IMG/VR virus record: IMGVR_UViG_3300036939_000049
Location: 1-64,000 of that record
Strand: one strand, 5' to 3'
Source: a virus
DNA: 64,000 bases
Positions 9,168 through 17,617 of the stretch are shown piece by piece; position 1 is the first letter of the stretch; the number at the start of each line of letters is the position of its first letter. Made by a program: the position numbers and the translations under genes. The notes under the pieces are model-generated. The model worked only from the letters and a program-made list of their open reading frames with translations, searched no databases and was not told the DNA's origin.

Positions 9168-9707
9168 ATGTCCAACCTCTTTGCTCCTAAATTAGTGTTC
9201 TTGTGTGCCCCAGATTTTGGGCAGTTTTGGCGCAAGCAGGGGTTAGAGGACTTGTTCTTGGGAGATACCCAAATTGTGTTGCGGTGCGATCGCGAAGACT
9301 ATCAAACCCCAGTACAAGGGGAGCGCAATGTCTTTGTAGATTATTTTGGTGGGGTTCGAGTACAGGTAGGAACGCAGCGGCTGACCTTTAAGGCGTCGAT
9401 TAAAGACCCGCGAGAAACAGCACTCATTATGATGACAGAGCTTGCCAAACCACCCGGCGGCAACCAGCAGGTTATTCTTACCTGCTACGACTACCACAGG
9501 CGGGTTGACCGAAACGATATGGTACGAGGCTTCCGGATCAGGCAAGGTATATTGCATGTAGACAGCGGGACGGGCACCTTGAGTCAGGGGTATATTCATT
9601 GCCCTAGTCGAATGGAAGTCGTGCCTGCTAATCGACAGTACTACACGCAAGGGTTTGGACTAGAGTTTATCGAGAAAGAACGAGATATTTGGAACCTTGG
9701 AGGCTAA
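9168..9707 (+). CDS. Hypothetical protein, likely tail or head-tail joining
   Basis: Unrecognised protein of 179 residues, beta-rich, without signal or membrane segments. Its position directly after the portal gene, separated only by the palindromic repeat, suits a head-tail completion or tail protein. The segment LGDTQIVLRCDREDYQTPVQ and the C-terminal RQYYTQGFGLEFIEKERD have no known motif. Confidence is in the gene, not the function. Confidence 0.6.
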   Translation: MSNLFAPKLVFLCAPDFGQFWRKQGLEDLFLGDTQIVLRCDREDYQTPVQGERNVFVDYFGGVRVQVGTQRLTFKASIKDPRETALIMMTELAKPPGGNQQVILTCYDYHRRVDRNDMVRGFRIRQGILHVDSGTGTLSQGYIHCPSRMEVVPANRQYYTQGFGLEFIEKERDIWNLGG

Positions 9708-9709
9708 AA

Positions 9710-10309
9710 ATGACGCATCCCCTTTATTTTATTGACACCGAATTTATTGAAGATGGGCGTAGGCGCACCATAGACTTAATCAGTATTGGTGTTGTTAGTG
9801 CCGACGGACGCGAGTACTACGCCTGTAATGACGACTGTGATTTATCAAAAGCTAACGATTGGGTAAAAGCAAACGTCATTCCAAGCTTACCTTCAAAACA
9901 CATCGGCACCAATCCAGGCGATCCAAGCGTGCATCCAAGTGTCAGAGACGATATTTTGAAATGGAAAACACGAGACGCGATCGCGCACGACATTCTAGAA
10001 TTTTGCTCTCCTGAAAAGTATGGAAACCCTATTTTTTGGGGGGAATGGGCGAGTTATGACTGGGTCGTATTCTGCTGGATCTTTGGCAACATGATAGATT
10101 TGCCCAAAAACTTCCCTATGAGGTGCAGGGATGTTATTCAGTGGGCAGAAGACCATCTTGGTATAAATGCACAGGATCTACCGTCTAGTCTAGAAACCGA
10201 AGGCAATCACAATGCATTATTAGGTGCGCGATCGGTAAAACGAAAATGGATGTACTGCTTAGATCTTGAGGTGGCTAAAGCCGAAGCGAGGGCACAGTCC
10301 AATGCCTGA
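9710..10309 (+). CDS. DEDD 3'-5' exonuclease, Rv2179c-like
   Basis: Protein of 199 residues from ATG 9710, behind the ribosome site TTGGAGG. It fits the RNase T/Rv2179c-like exoribonuclease group: Exo I motif FIDTEF at residues 5-10 supplies Asp and Glu, Exo II is GEWASYDWVVF, and the C-terminal motif HNALLGARSVK contains the His and last Asp-equivalent region expected of a DEDDh enzyme. It would degrade RNA or single-stranded DNA from the 3' end. In the late gene cluster it may process transcripts or nucleic acid; the substrate cannot be told from sequence. Confidence 0.7.
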   Translation: MTHPLYFIDTEFIEDGRRRTIDLISIGVVSADGREYYACNDDCDLSKANDWVKANVIPSLPSKHIGTNPGDPSVHPSVRDDILKWKTRDAIAHDILEFCSPEKYGNPIFWGEWASYDWVVFCWIFGNMIDLPKNFPMRCRDVIQWAEDHLGINAQDLPSSLETEGNHNALLGARSVKRKWMYCLDLEVAKAEARAQSNA

Positions 10310-10706
10310 TGTCTCTCGTGTACAGCGGCTAAGGGGAGGACGAATTCGGTATCGGGGACGTGTGTTTCCTGGTTTCAACAAGCCTCGACGTATCTCTCAT
10401 CCAAAACATAAGGGTGAAGTTTTAGCAAAAGTAGACAACCGGGTTGCACATCTTCGCTTTGGAAGTAAGTCTCACAGACACAATTATTCGCCAGATGCCA
10501 AGCGAGACTATCTAAGACGCTCTGGTGGTATTCGAGATAAGAGTGGGCAATTAACTCGCAACAATAAACTCAAAAAAAATTACTGGTCGCGTTCGTTTTT
10601 GTGGTCTAAAAACACGCCAACAACTAGCGAAAAACGGTTAAAAAGACGAGCCGCTAACATGGCTCGATTAAATCGATTAATTGCGTTTAGATCTCGTAGA
10701 TGGTAA
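10302..10706 (+). CDS. Small basic protein
   Basis: Basic protein of 134 residues from ATG 10302, overlapping the exonuclease stop by eight bases. It is rich in Arg, Lys and His across its length, with RLRGGRIRYRGRVFPGF near the start and a basic tail SEKRLKRRAANMARL. No enzyme motif is visible. Like the basic proteins at 636, 4699, 6477, 6930 and 11746 it lies among virion genes and could be a packaged nucleic-acid-binding protein. Confidence 0.55.
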   Translation: MPDVSRVQRLRGGRIRYRGRVFPGFNKPRRISHPKHKGEVLAKVDNRVAHLRFGSKSHRHNYSPDAKRDYLRRSGGIRDKSGQLTRNNKLKKNYWSRSFLWSKNTPTTSEKRLKRRAANMARLNRLIAFRSRRW

Positions 10707-10773
10707 AATATTAATGTCAAAACGATCGCGCTCCTCGGCTAAAAGTTCGCGATCGCCTTACCCAAGATAAAAA

Positions 10774-11718
10774 ATGGGCTGTATTTATCTTATCAGAAAC
10801 AAGGTAAACGATAAAGTTTACGTCGGACAAACGAAGTATGATTCGGTAAAAAAACGCTATAGAAACAAGAGGCTACAATACTTTGGCGGAAATGACCGTC
10901 CATTAGTCAAAGCGATAAAGAGTCATGGTATTGATGCTTTTGAATTCATAGATATCGAGACGAATGTACCAGATGAGAAGTTAGACGAAAGGGAGATACA
11001 CAACATACAGCTTTATAAAGCAACACAAAGAGAATATGGCTACAACGTAGAAAGTGGTGGGAAAAGAAACAAAACCGTATCTGAGGAAACAAAAAAGAAA
11101 ATAGCGCAATCCAGAATGTCTTCTCTAAACCACAGCTATAAATCAAGGAGCTGGTATCATCATATACATGGTTTCTTTGTGGGCGGTGTTTCCGACTTAG
11201 TACGAGCATTTCCAAATGAAAAGCTCAGTGCGGCAGCGCTATCACAACTTGCTTTACCTTATGGGAAACCAAAAAGTCACAAAGGATGGATCAGCCTAGA
11301 TACACCAAAAGAAATAAACGTAGTAAAAATTGAAAGATTCCATTGGGTTCACCAACTTTATCCAGACTTCTATGGTTCTCCTACAGAACTCAAAAATAAA
11401 TACCCGGAATTAAATTTATCGACTCGGCATTTATGGTCTATCGCACGGAAAAAAGATAATCGAGTAATACACAAAGGATGGACTACGGAAGGGTTAGAGT
11501 GTTCCCACACAAGAAAAATAGTTAGAGTATGGGAGTCACCAGAGGGGGAAAAGATTAAATGCTGTGCAACACAGCTAACGGAAAATTTCCCTATATTAAA
11601 AAGACACCAGCTTAAAGAACTCGTAGATGGAAAGAAAACAGAATTATATGGATGGAAGTACCTAGGAGACTTTAATATAGAGAAATTAAAAACAAAAGAC
11701 CAAAACGAAACAGTATAG
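10774..11718 (+). CDS. GIY-YIG homing endonuclease with three DNA-binding repeats
   Basis: Protein of 314 residues. The N-terminal GIY-YIG nuclease has CIYLIRN (residues 3-9), KVYVGQT, an Arg-rich helix KKRYRNKRLQYF, and the catalytic Glu in EREIHNIQLY. After a linker with a NUMOD3-like motif (VSEETKKKIAQSRM) come three related repeats, each ending in a GW motif (HKGW, HKGW, YGW), probably stacked DNA-binding modules. It sits just before the frameshifted DUF5872-like gene and fits a free-standing homing endonuclease. Its base composition is more A+T-rich than neighbouring genes, consistent with transfer. Confidence 0.8.
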   Translation: MGCIYLIRNKVNDKVYVGQTKYDSVKKRYRNKRLQYFGGNDRPLVKAIKSHGIDAFEFIDIETNVPDEKLDEREIHNIQLYKATQREYGYNVESGGKRNKTVSEETKKKIAQSRMSSLNHSYKSRSWYHHIHGFFVGGVSDLVRAFPNEKLSAAALSQLALPYGKPKSHKGWISLDTPKEINVVKIERFHWVHQLYPDFYGSPTELKNKYPELNLSTRHLWSIARKKDNRVIHKGWTTEGLECSHTRKIVRVWESPEGEKIKCCATQLTENFPILKRHQLKELVDGKKTELYGWKYLGDFNIEKLKTKDQNETV

Positions 11719-11745
11719 ATAAACCCCGTCGCAGTTTTCGTTTTT

Positions 11746-12169
11746 ATGCCGAAATCTCCGTATACCAACAATTTGTTGCGCGATCACGTAAAGAACGAAA
11801 TCCTCAACAGCAATAAAGGCGGGCAGACCCGGACAGTGGAGTGCTAGAAAAACTCAACTAGTTGCCCAACAGTATCGTGTGGCTGGCGGTGGATACAAAA
11901 AAGGTGGTTTGCGGCAACGGCAAAGAAACTTGAAGCGCTGGACAAAGGCGGGGTGGCGCACGAACTCTGGCAGACCTAGCTTGCAGACAGGGGAGCAATA
12001 TCTACCCGATCGTGCATGGTGGTGTCTATCTCCTGCCCAAAAAGCTGCAACCAACAGGGTCAAACGTGATCGCATGAAACGCGGCAATCAATTCGTCCCT
12101 AACCCAAGTGCGGTAAAACGCGCATCCCATCGGGCGAGAGTTGAGCGACTGAAACGTTTGCGACGATAG
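11746..12169 (+). pseudogene. DUF5872-like basic protein gene with +1 frameshift
   Basis: The first frame from ATG 11746 reads MPKSPYTNNLLRDHVKNEIL and ends at 11847. The second frame, open from 11792, reads GRPGQWSARKTQLVAQQY and continues to 12169. Joined at KGG (near 11822), where one extra G would explain the shift, they give a protein of about 140 residues with the features I recall for DUF5872: a GxPGQWSARKxQL block, AGGGYKKGG, a Trp-rich centre and a C-terminal QFVPN motif. The frameshift may be a real mutation, a programmed shift, or a sequencing error. The gene lies next to a homing endonuclease. Confidence 0.6.
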
Positions 12170-12201
12170 TACACTTAGAAAAACACAACGTCGAAAAAAA
12201 T

Positions 12202-12903
12202 ATGCTAACAGCCGCATACGAAAACTTGAAAGTTAGTGTTGCACCCAACGTCAAACAGCATGTAATTGGTATTGGGGATACTACCCGTGCCCTTGCAGTA
12301 GAAATTTGCAACCTGGGGAGCCAACCCCTTAAAAGCCTCATCATAAAATACCAGTCAGGTGCCGAAGGGCAATGGTTTGACCTAATCACGGAAAAGAGTG
12401 GTTTTACCACTCAGACTACGGTATTGCGGAAGTGGAATGGCGACAATCCCTACGATCTAGCACCTCAAAGAAAAGCCGCGCTGTACCTCGACGTATCTGA
12501 AATTTGGGCCCTGAAACTGGAGATGCAGTGCGTAGGAGAGCGTGATGCTTTTCCCATTCCCGAAACCAAGGTCAGTATCAGCTACTCTGCGTTGAAGAAT
12601 TTGGGTATTGTTGGCGGCGCGATCGCGCCCATCAGCACGCCATCAGACGGTACATCTTCGGGCAAAGTTTACGAACCTGGGATCGAAAGGGTGACAGGCA
12701 TTTGGACGTTGGCGACATCCCAAAGCATGAGCATCTATAACAAAGGTACAAAAGACGGCACACTGAAGGTAGGGACTAAAACTTACGTGATTCAGCCAGA
12801 AGAAACGCATTCATGGTCACCGCCTGGTGATAATACCTTAAGTGAAGTGACAATAGATGGTACTGGTACAATTTTGGTAGTTGACTACTTAGCTACTCTC
12901 TAA
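12202..12903 (+). CDS. Probable tail or capsid surface protein
   Basis: Beta-rich protein of 233 residues with no enzyme motif. An N-terminal domain (about 1-125) is separated from a small C-terminal domain (about 160-233) by a Ser/Thr/Pro linker (PISTPSDGTSSG). The C-terminal part, with TYVIQPEETHSWSPPGDN, looks like a small jelly-roll or fibre-type module. Position before fibre genes supports a virion surface role. Not a recognised family. Confidence 0.55.
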   Translation: MLTAAYENLKVSVAPNVKQHVIGIGDTTRALAVEICNLGSQPLKSLIIKYQSGAEGQWFDLITEKSGFTTQTTVLRKWNGDNPYDLAPQRKAALYLDVSEIWALKLEMQCVGERDAFPIPETKVSISYSALKNLGIVGGAIAPISTPSDGTSSGKVYEPGIERVTGIWTLATSQSMSIYNKGTKDGTLKVGTKTYVIQPEETHSWSPPGDNTLSEVTIDGTGTILVVDYLATL

Positions 12904-12906
12904 CAA

Positions 12907-13245
12907 TTGCCAACTAGCTATAGCTACAACCCACCACAGACAGGGAAAATCTCCAGCCAAGACGGGTATACCCGTGTGGCTATTCTTTGCTATTTGTGGC
13001 GACTTCCATTAGATAGCGCAGACACCCGCATAATCCGGGAGTACGACGAAGACCTAAACCAAACAACGTTTACTGTAAGTGGTTTACCTGTAGGGTCACG
13101 CCCACAGAAGTTATGGACGGATGGGGTTGAAGCCTTTGGAGCAAAACTTGCATTCAAAGACAATGGAATAATTGTAACTATTGCTCTCAAGAAATTAATC
13201 TTATTTAATCCTGGTTGGGAAATTGAAATAATTTCTCCAGCCTAG
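12907..13245 (+). CDS. Short paralogue of a tail-fibre C-terminal domain
   Basis: Protein of 112 residues with a TTG start; no ATG is available nearby. The segment NQTTFTVSGLPVGSRPQKL matches NETTFVVSGLPAGSHISRV near the C-terminus of the tail protein at 13728-15137, and the surrounding order of strands also fits, so the two share one domain. This copy stands alone. It ends just before the second 19-bp palindrome and the inverted XRE gene. Confidence 0.55.
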   Translation: MPTSYSYNPPQTGKISSQDGYTRVAILCYLWRLPLDSADTRIIREYDEDLNQTTFTVSGLPVGSRPQKLWTDGVEAFGAKLAFKDNGIIVTIALKKLILFNPGWEIEIISPA

Positions 13246-13246
13246 A

Positions 13247-13265
13247 TGTACACGAAACGTTTACA
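13247..13265. repeat. 19-bp palindromic repeat, copy 2
   Basis: TGTACACGAAACGTTTACA lies one base after the stop codon of the short fibre-domain gene and just before the end of the convergent XRE gene. It has the same asymmetric right arm (GTTTACA) as copies 1 and 3. Confidence 0.65.
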
Positions 13266-13277
13266 AATTTCGGTGCG

Positions 13278-13685
13278 TTAGACCGAACCAAACAAAACCA
13301 AAGTTTCATCAATAATCGCGTAGTCAACTACACGACCCTGCTGCCGCCCGATCGAGACACGAAGAGACAAGCCTGAGTTAGCGGAAAGAATTGCTAAGAG
13401 GTCATCGGTTGTAAGCTCTTTGAGCTGCACAAGATTTGTCATGTCAATACGAAGTGCTGACGCGATCGCGTGCAGTTGTTTCAACCCGTCAATTTTTCCG
13501 TTCTCTAGTCGTGAAATAGTCGATCTTGAAAGGTTTGCACATTCTGCTAATTTTTCTTGGGAAAATCCCTTCAACGTTCGATAGCGTTCTACACGCCTAC
13601 CGACGATTGCTGCTAATACCTCACCGGAAACTTGCATCAGTTTTGATTCAATTCTCAAATTTTGGACAACTACTGATGCTGACAT
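13278..13685 (-). CDS. XRE-family repressor, inverted moron
   Basis: Protein of 135 residues with a clear XRE helix-turn-helix at about 30-85: RRVERYRTLKGFSQEKLAECA, then SRSTISRLENGK. The last 40 residues form a small beta-rich domain of unknown role. It is the only leftward gene within the rightward tail cluster and is closely flanked by a palindrome at one end and the next tail gene at the other. This is the arrangement of a moron, a separately expressed gene that may act in lysogeny. Confidence 0.75.
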   Translation of the reverse strand: MSASVVVQNLRIESKLMQVSGEVLAAIVGRRVERYRTLKGFSQEKLAECANLSRSTISRLENGKIDGLKQLHAIASALRIDMTNLVQLKELTTDDLLAILSANSGLSLRVSIGRQQGRVVDYAIIDETLVLFGSV

Positions 13686-13727
13686 ATTAGCAATCCTAGA
13701 ATTGCCTTATAGCAACAAAGGGCAAAT

Positions 13728-15137
13728 ATGGCTTTAAATGATTTGACCAGGGTCGCAATTCCTACTATCCGACAAGAAACAGCTATCAAGCCGCATCATG
13801 ATATTGTTTACGACTTGGATCGGATTAGTATTGGTCCACCAGCTATTAGAGAAGGTCGTATTCATTTAGAGCAGCATGTTGTTGGCGCAGACCTTGACCA
13901 AATCATTTCAGACTACACCAGTGGTATTGGTGCTCTTAGAAGTGAAGTCAATAATTGGCAACGTGGTGTAACACGAGATTATACTGTCGCGGCATTAGCA
14001 CCAACCCTAGCAGACGTAGCCACCGCTACAGTACCGACCTACCCCGCTCCTGCGCCTACTTACGCAAACTGGGTGTTAGTTCCAATTGGACCCGACGCGG
14101 GGATCTATGACCGAACAACCGGAACCGCTATTACACTCGACGGCTTCCCTGTAGGGACTCAGGTCACCGTTGATACATTAGCTGGTGATGGTGCGTCAGG
14201 AATTTTTCAAGTTAAGAACGAACCCACTGTTGGTGGCGTACCTCAGTTTGAGCCGTTTATTCGGTTCACACCTTATGATCGACGACTCGCGATAAAACTG
14301 GATGCCGATCAGCACACATTTTATTTAGATATTTCTCCTCGTTTAACTCAGGCTGGTGACATTCTCAGCTTCTCGCCAGCAACTGAAGCTGAATTAACTG
14401 GACTGCACGATACAGACAACACCATCATTCAAACCAATACCCAACAGCAGGGGCAAATTGATGGCAATGCACGTGATATTACGACTGAGCGGCTGCGTAA
14501 TGACACTCAAGACACGCGACTAACAGCAAATGAAACGTTAGACACTCAGCAGAATACACGCTTAACGACGAACGAACAGGCAATTGAAGCAGAGCGTCAG
14601 CTCAATCAAACCCAAAACGGCACTCTTGATATCCACACGCAGCAACTGGGCAGTTTAGCAACGCGGACAACCCAGCTAGAGGGACGCCAGAATCTTGATG
14701 ACGAACTCAATACCCAACAGCAATCTCGATTGTCGGGAATTGAGCAGCAATTGCCGACGTTTGATACACCTGAATTGAGAGATAGCGCGATCGCGCAGGC
14801 AATTCAAACGTTCTGGGCGAGCAAGTTCCCGAAAGTTGCTTTAATTTCTGGAGATTCCAGAGTTCAGGCGAATTACGATGCCGTGCGAAACGAGACAACG
14901 TTTGTTGTGTCTGGATTACCAGCAGGTTCGCACATATCGCGTGTTCGTGACCCGGAGGGTTATGCTGCTGAAATTTTAAAAGATCGCTCGATTAACAATG
15001 GCTCAACGCTGAGCTTTGCCGTCAAAGGTAATGTTCCACTCTCGGCAACTGCGGAAGGTGCTTGGAAAGTCAGTATTTCTGGTCATGTCCCACTGAACTA
15101 CACAGAAACCGCCACAACGCCCCAGCCAACGCTCTAA
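13728..15137 (+). CDS. Tail fibre/baseplate protein with coiled-coil
   Basis: Protein of 469 residues. The N-terminal 230 residues are globular and may attach to the tail. Residues about 235-345 form a Gln/Thr/Asn-rich helical stretch (TNTQQQGQIDGNARDITTE and similar) that fits a trimeric coiled coil. The last 100 residues carry the domain shared with the 12907-13245 product. This is the usual organisation of a tail fibre or collar fibre. Exact position on the virion is unknown. Confidence 0.65.
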   Translation: MALNDLTRVAIPTIRQETAIKPHHDIVYDLDRISIGPPAIREGRIHLEQHVVGADLDQIISDYTSGIGALRSEVNNWQRGVTRDYTVAALAPTLADVATATVPTYPAPAPTYANWVLVPIGPDAGIYDRTTGTAITLDGFPVGTQVTVDTLAGDGASGIFQVKNEPTVGGVPQFEPFIRFTPYDRRLAIKLDADQHTFYLDISPRLTQAGDILSFSPATEAELTGLHDTDNTIIQTNTQQQGQIDGNARDITTERLRNDTQDTRLTANETLDTQQNTRLTTNEQAIEAERQLNQTQNGTLDIHTQQLGSLATRTTQLEGRQNLDDELNTQQQSRLSGIEQQLPTFDTPELRDSAIAQAIQTFWASKFPKVALISGDSRVQANYDAVRNETTFVVSGLPAGSHISRVRDPEGYAAEILKDRSINNGSTLSFAVKGNVPLSATAEGAWKVSISGHVPLNYTETATTPQPTL

Positions 15138-15155
15138 CCCTCCTGCCACCAATAG

Positions 15156-15548
15156 ATGAAACCTTTTCAAAATATTTCATTTCCAGGAGATTCAAGACAT
15201 CCGTGGGTGCAAGACCCTAGGGACAAGCGTTTCTTTTTTATTTCACTTACCAGGGCTTGGAATCCCCAAAAAGATACCTACTATGAGAAAAATCCTCAAA
15301 CAGGGGAGTTCCAAGCTCTGGTCTTCGATCCCGATTTCTTGAATAAGCGGTTGAAGGGCAACGTCATCCCGGAGGATTCAATAGGTATTTCCAGTGATGG
15401 CTTAACGTTGTGGCGTTTTTCTTTGGATTCAACAGCAACGCTTGAGATCGAGAAAATGGCTTTCGATACAGCTGAAGAAAGCGGATATATCACCAGTAGT
15501 GGTCAGCTATACACTGACAAAGAAGGGAGGGTGCTTTCTCCGGCATGA
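15156..15548 (+). CDS. Hypothetical tail-region protein
   Basis: Unrecognised protein of 130 residues, rich in aromatic residues at the N-terminus (NISFPGDSRHPW). Its stop overlaps the start of the following fibre gene (ATGA), so translation is probably coupled. It could be a fibre subunit or assembly helper. Confidence 0.5.
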   Translation: MKPFQNISFPGDSRHPWVQDPRDKRFFFISLTRAWNPQKDTYYEKNPQTGEFQALVFDPDFLNKRLKGNVIPEDSIGISSDGLTLWRFSLDSTATLEIEKMAFDTAEESGYITSSGQLYTDKEGRVLSPA

Positions 15549-17056
15549 ATATCAAGCTAAACGACTCTAGTTTTCCTCGTGTCTTAGCAGAGCAACTGGC
15601 TGGGAAAGAATTTAAGTTAGGCGATGACTCTCTCGCTTTAGCAACCGAGCTAATTGAGTTTATTCGTAGCCAACTTGAATTAGAACAATACGTTAGGGTC
15701 GTAAATGGGCTTATCCCATCAGCTACCCTGCCCGCCAACTTCAGTACCCGCTATACTGCTGCTTCTCAGACCGAAATGTTTGCCCTAGGTGCGCGTATCG
15801 GTGAGACTTGCATTCGCACAGATCTGAATCCAAGGCAGGTGTTCACAGTCATTAACGAACCCAGTAACGTTCTAGCTAGCTGGGATAATATTACAGATCA
15901 GGTCACTGCAATCTTAATTAATGGGCAGCAAGGTCCCATCTTTAATTTGGCGGCAGTTGATGTTGGTGCTGACCCTGTGGGCAGTTCTGCTACTGTTAGA
16001 GCACTTCTTGACTCCCACGCAAATAGTCGTAACAATCCTCATCAAGTCTCTTTGTCTCAACTAGGAGCCACAGCTTTAGGACGGAGCTTGGTTGAGGCTT
16101 CTACAGCTACTTCTGTACTAGCAATCTTAGGTTTAGGGACAGCAGCGACAGCTAATGTTGGGGATTTTGATTTAATTGGTGCAGCTAAAGCGGTGCAGGA
16201 CTTACTCACCAAGCATGTAGGCGATAGTAATAATCCTCATACCGTAAGCCTAGCTCAGCTCGGAGCAACCGCGTTGGGAATCGCGTTAGTTCAATCTGCC
16301 AATGCTGCGGCGGCAATCTCTCTTCTAGGTCTAGGAACTGCGGCTACCCGTAATTCTAGCGATTTCGATCCTAGTGGTTCAGCCGCGTCTGTATATGGGC
16401 AATTAGTAACCCATGCTCAAGACATCAATAACCCACACCAAGTAAGCTTAGCTCAACTGGGGGTTAGTACCTTTGGGATTAATTTTACCAAAGCCGCCAC
16501 AGCCAAAGCCGCTAGATCTATCATCTCTCAAGGATACGACTACTATCAAACTTCTGTTCCCACTGCACCACTTATAGGAGAGTCTTGGGGAGAATTAGAT
16601 GTTAACGGTGTATTAATTGACGAGTGGGTGTTTAACGGCTTGCGGTGGATAGGAAAACAAACTCTTGCAAAAGCATCAGCCCAAGCTAACTTCTCAACTT
16701 ATCCTGGTGCTGTATTTTTTGGTTATTTTGGTTCATCGCGAGATATTTTAGTTCAAAGAATTTCATTCAATCATAACCAAGCCTCAGGGTTTGTCGCGGG
16801 ATCTACTTATTGTTCAGCAAGATTTCAATTAACAGGTGTTCAGTTAGACCAAACGGGTAGCGGTACAAATTACCGGGAAATTGGCGTTGTCAATCAAATC
16901 TCCACAACCGCTTGTAGCGAAAAAGATATTAATCAGATTTTTACAACGGGTCTTCAACACTATGCTGTTGGTGTCCACGTTACAAAAGTAGGGACTGGAA
17001 CTACTTCAACGATTTTTACTAGTTTTGGAATTCACTACAAGTGGGTCAGAAAATAA
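15545..17056 (+). CDS. Tail fibre with NNPH repeats
   Basis: Protein of 503 residues. The N-terminal domain (1-140) is shared with the fibre at 17614-18459. Residues about 155-310 contain three units built on NNPHQVSLSQLGATALG, separated by spacers such as LGLGTAA; the NNPH-x-V-x3-QL pattern is typical of the shaft of phage tail fibres. The C-terminal 180 residues have no match to the second fibre and would form the receptor-binding tip. It probably binds the host surface. Confidence 0.75.
   Translation: MNIKLNDSSFPRVLAEQLAGKEFKLGDDSLALATELIEFIRSQLELEQYVRVVNGLIPSATLPANFSTRYTAASQTEMFALGARIGETCIRTDLNPRQVFTVINEPSNVLASWDNITDQVTAILINGQQGPIFNLAAVDVGADPVGSSATVRALLDSHANSRNNPHQVSLSQLGATALGRSLVEASTATSVLAILGLGTAATANVGDFDLIGAAKAVQDLLTKHVGDSNNPHTVSLAQLGATALGIALVQSANAAAAISLLGLGTAATRNSSDFDPSGSAASVYGQLVTHAQDINNPHQVSLAQLGVSTFGINFTKAATAKAARSIISQGYDYYQTSVPTAPLIGESWGELDVNGVLIDEWVFNGLRWIGKQTLAKASAQANFSTYPGAVFFGYFGSSRDILVQRISFNHNQASGFVAGSTYCSARFQLTGVQLDQTGSGTNYREIGVVNQISTTACSEKDINQIFTTGLQHYAVGVHVTKVGTGTTSTIFTSFGIHYKWVRK
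15825..15913 (+). repeat. Fibre-gene direct repeat, copy 1 of 89 bp
   Basis: This stretch inside the first fibre gene recurs at 17897-17985 with a single mismatch, while DNA on both sides has diverged more. It encodes the end of the shared N-terminal domain (NPRQVFTVINEPSNVLASWD). Such a block can serve as a recombination joint for exchanging fibre tips. Confidence 0.75.
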
Positions 17057-17617
17057 ATGCAGTATTTAAAAATTGATGATAAAGGTTTTTTTCAAGATGT
17101 AGAAACTTTACAAGAAAACCCTAGTAGTCCTAATTATGTAGACACGCCTTGTACTGAAAGTTTTTTGAAGACACGTTGGATAGGCGACTGGGACACCGAG
17201 ACACAACAATGGAAGCCTGGTGGCAAATGGGTTGAAGGGGCAACGGATGAGGAACTCAGCGTTTTCAAGGCACAATTCCCAACGGAGTCTCAAAGAGACT
17301 GGAAAAACCTCGCGATCGCGTTCCATACTTCAAATCTATACAACATCCACCTTCGGGAAGTAACAGCCGCCGCCGATCCAGAGTGGTCTGATAAACTTTG
17401 GTGGATTGACAAAGATATTACAGTTGTTTTTACGGCTTGGCTAGGGGATGAATTATCTAGAGTAACTCAACTAGAAAACGTGTTAATTAACTTATTTGAA
17501 ACACTTAATAACGCAAAATTTTCTGCGTCTAGTGATGATAAAGCACAGATTATTAATGCTCTTAAAATGCATGGATTCTCAGATATTTCAGAAACTATCA
17601 GTAAGGAATATAAATGA
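17057..17617 (+). CDS. Possible tail fibre assembly protein
   Basis: Protein of 186 residues beginning immediately after the fibre stop and overlapping the next fibre start (ATGA). The first 75 residues, with WDTETQQWKPGGKW, are Trp-rich like many tail fibre assembly proteins; the rest is helical and acidic. A chaperone for the preceding or following fibre is a reasonable reading of the order, but no specific motif confirms it. Confidence 0.5.
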   Translation: MQYLKIDDKGFFQDVETLQENPSSPNYVDTPCTESFLKTRWIGDWDTETQQWKPGGKWVEGATDEELSVFKAQFPTESQRDWKNLAIAFHTSNLYNIHLREVTAAADPEWSDKLWWIDKDITVVFTAWLGDELSRVTQLENVLINLFETLNNAKFSASSDDKAQIINALKMHGFSDISETISKEYK

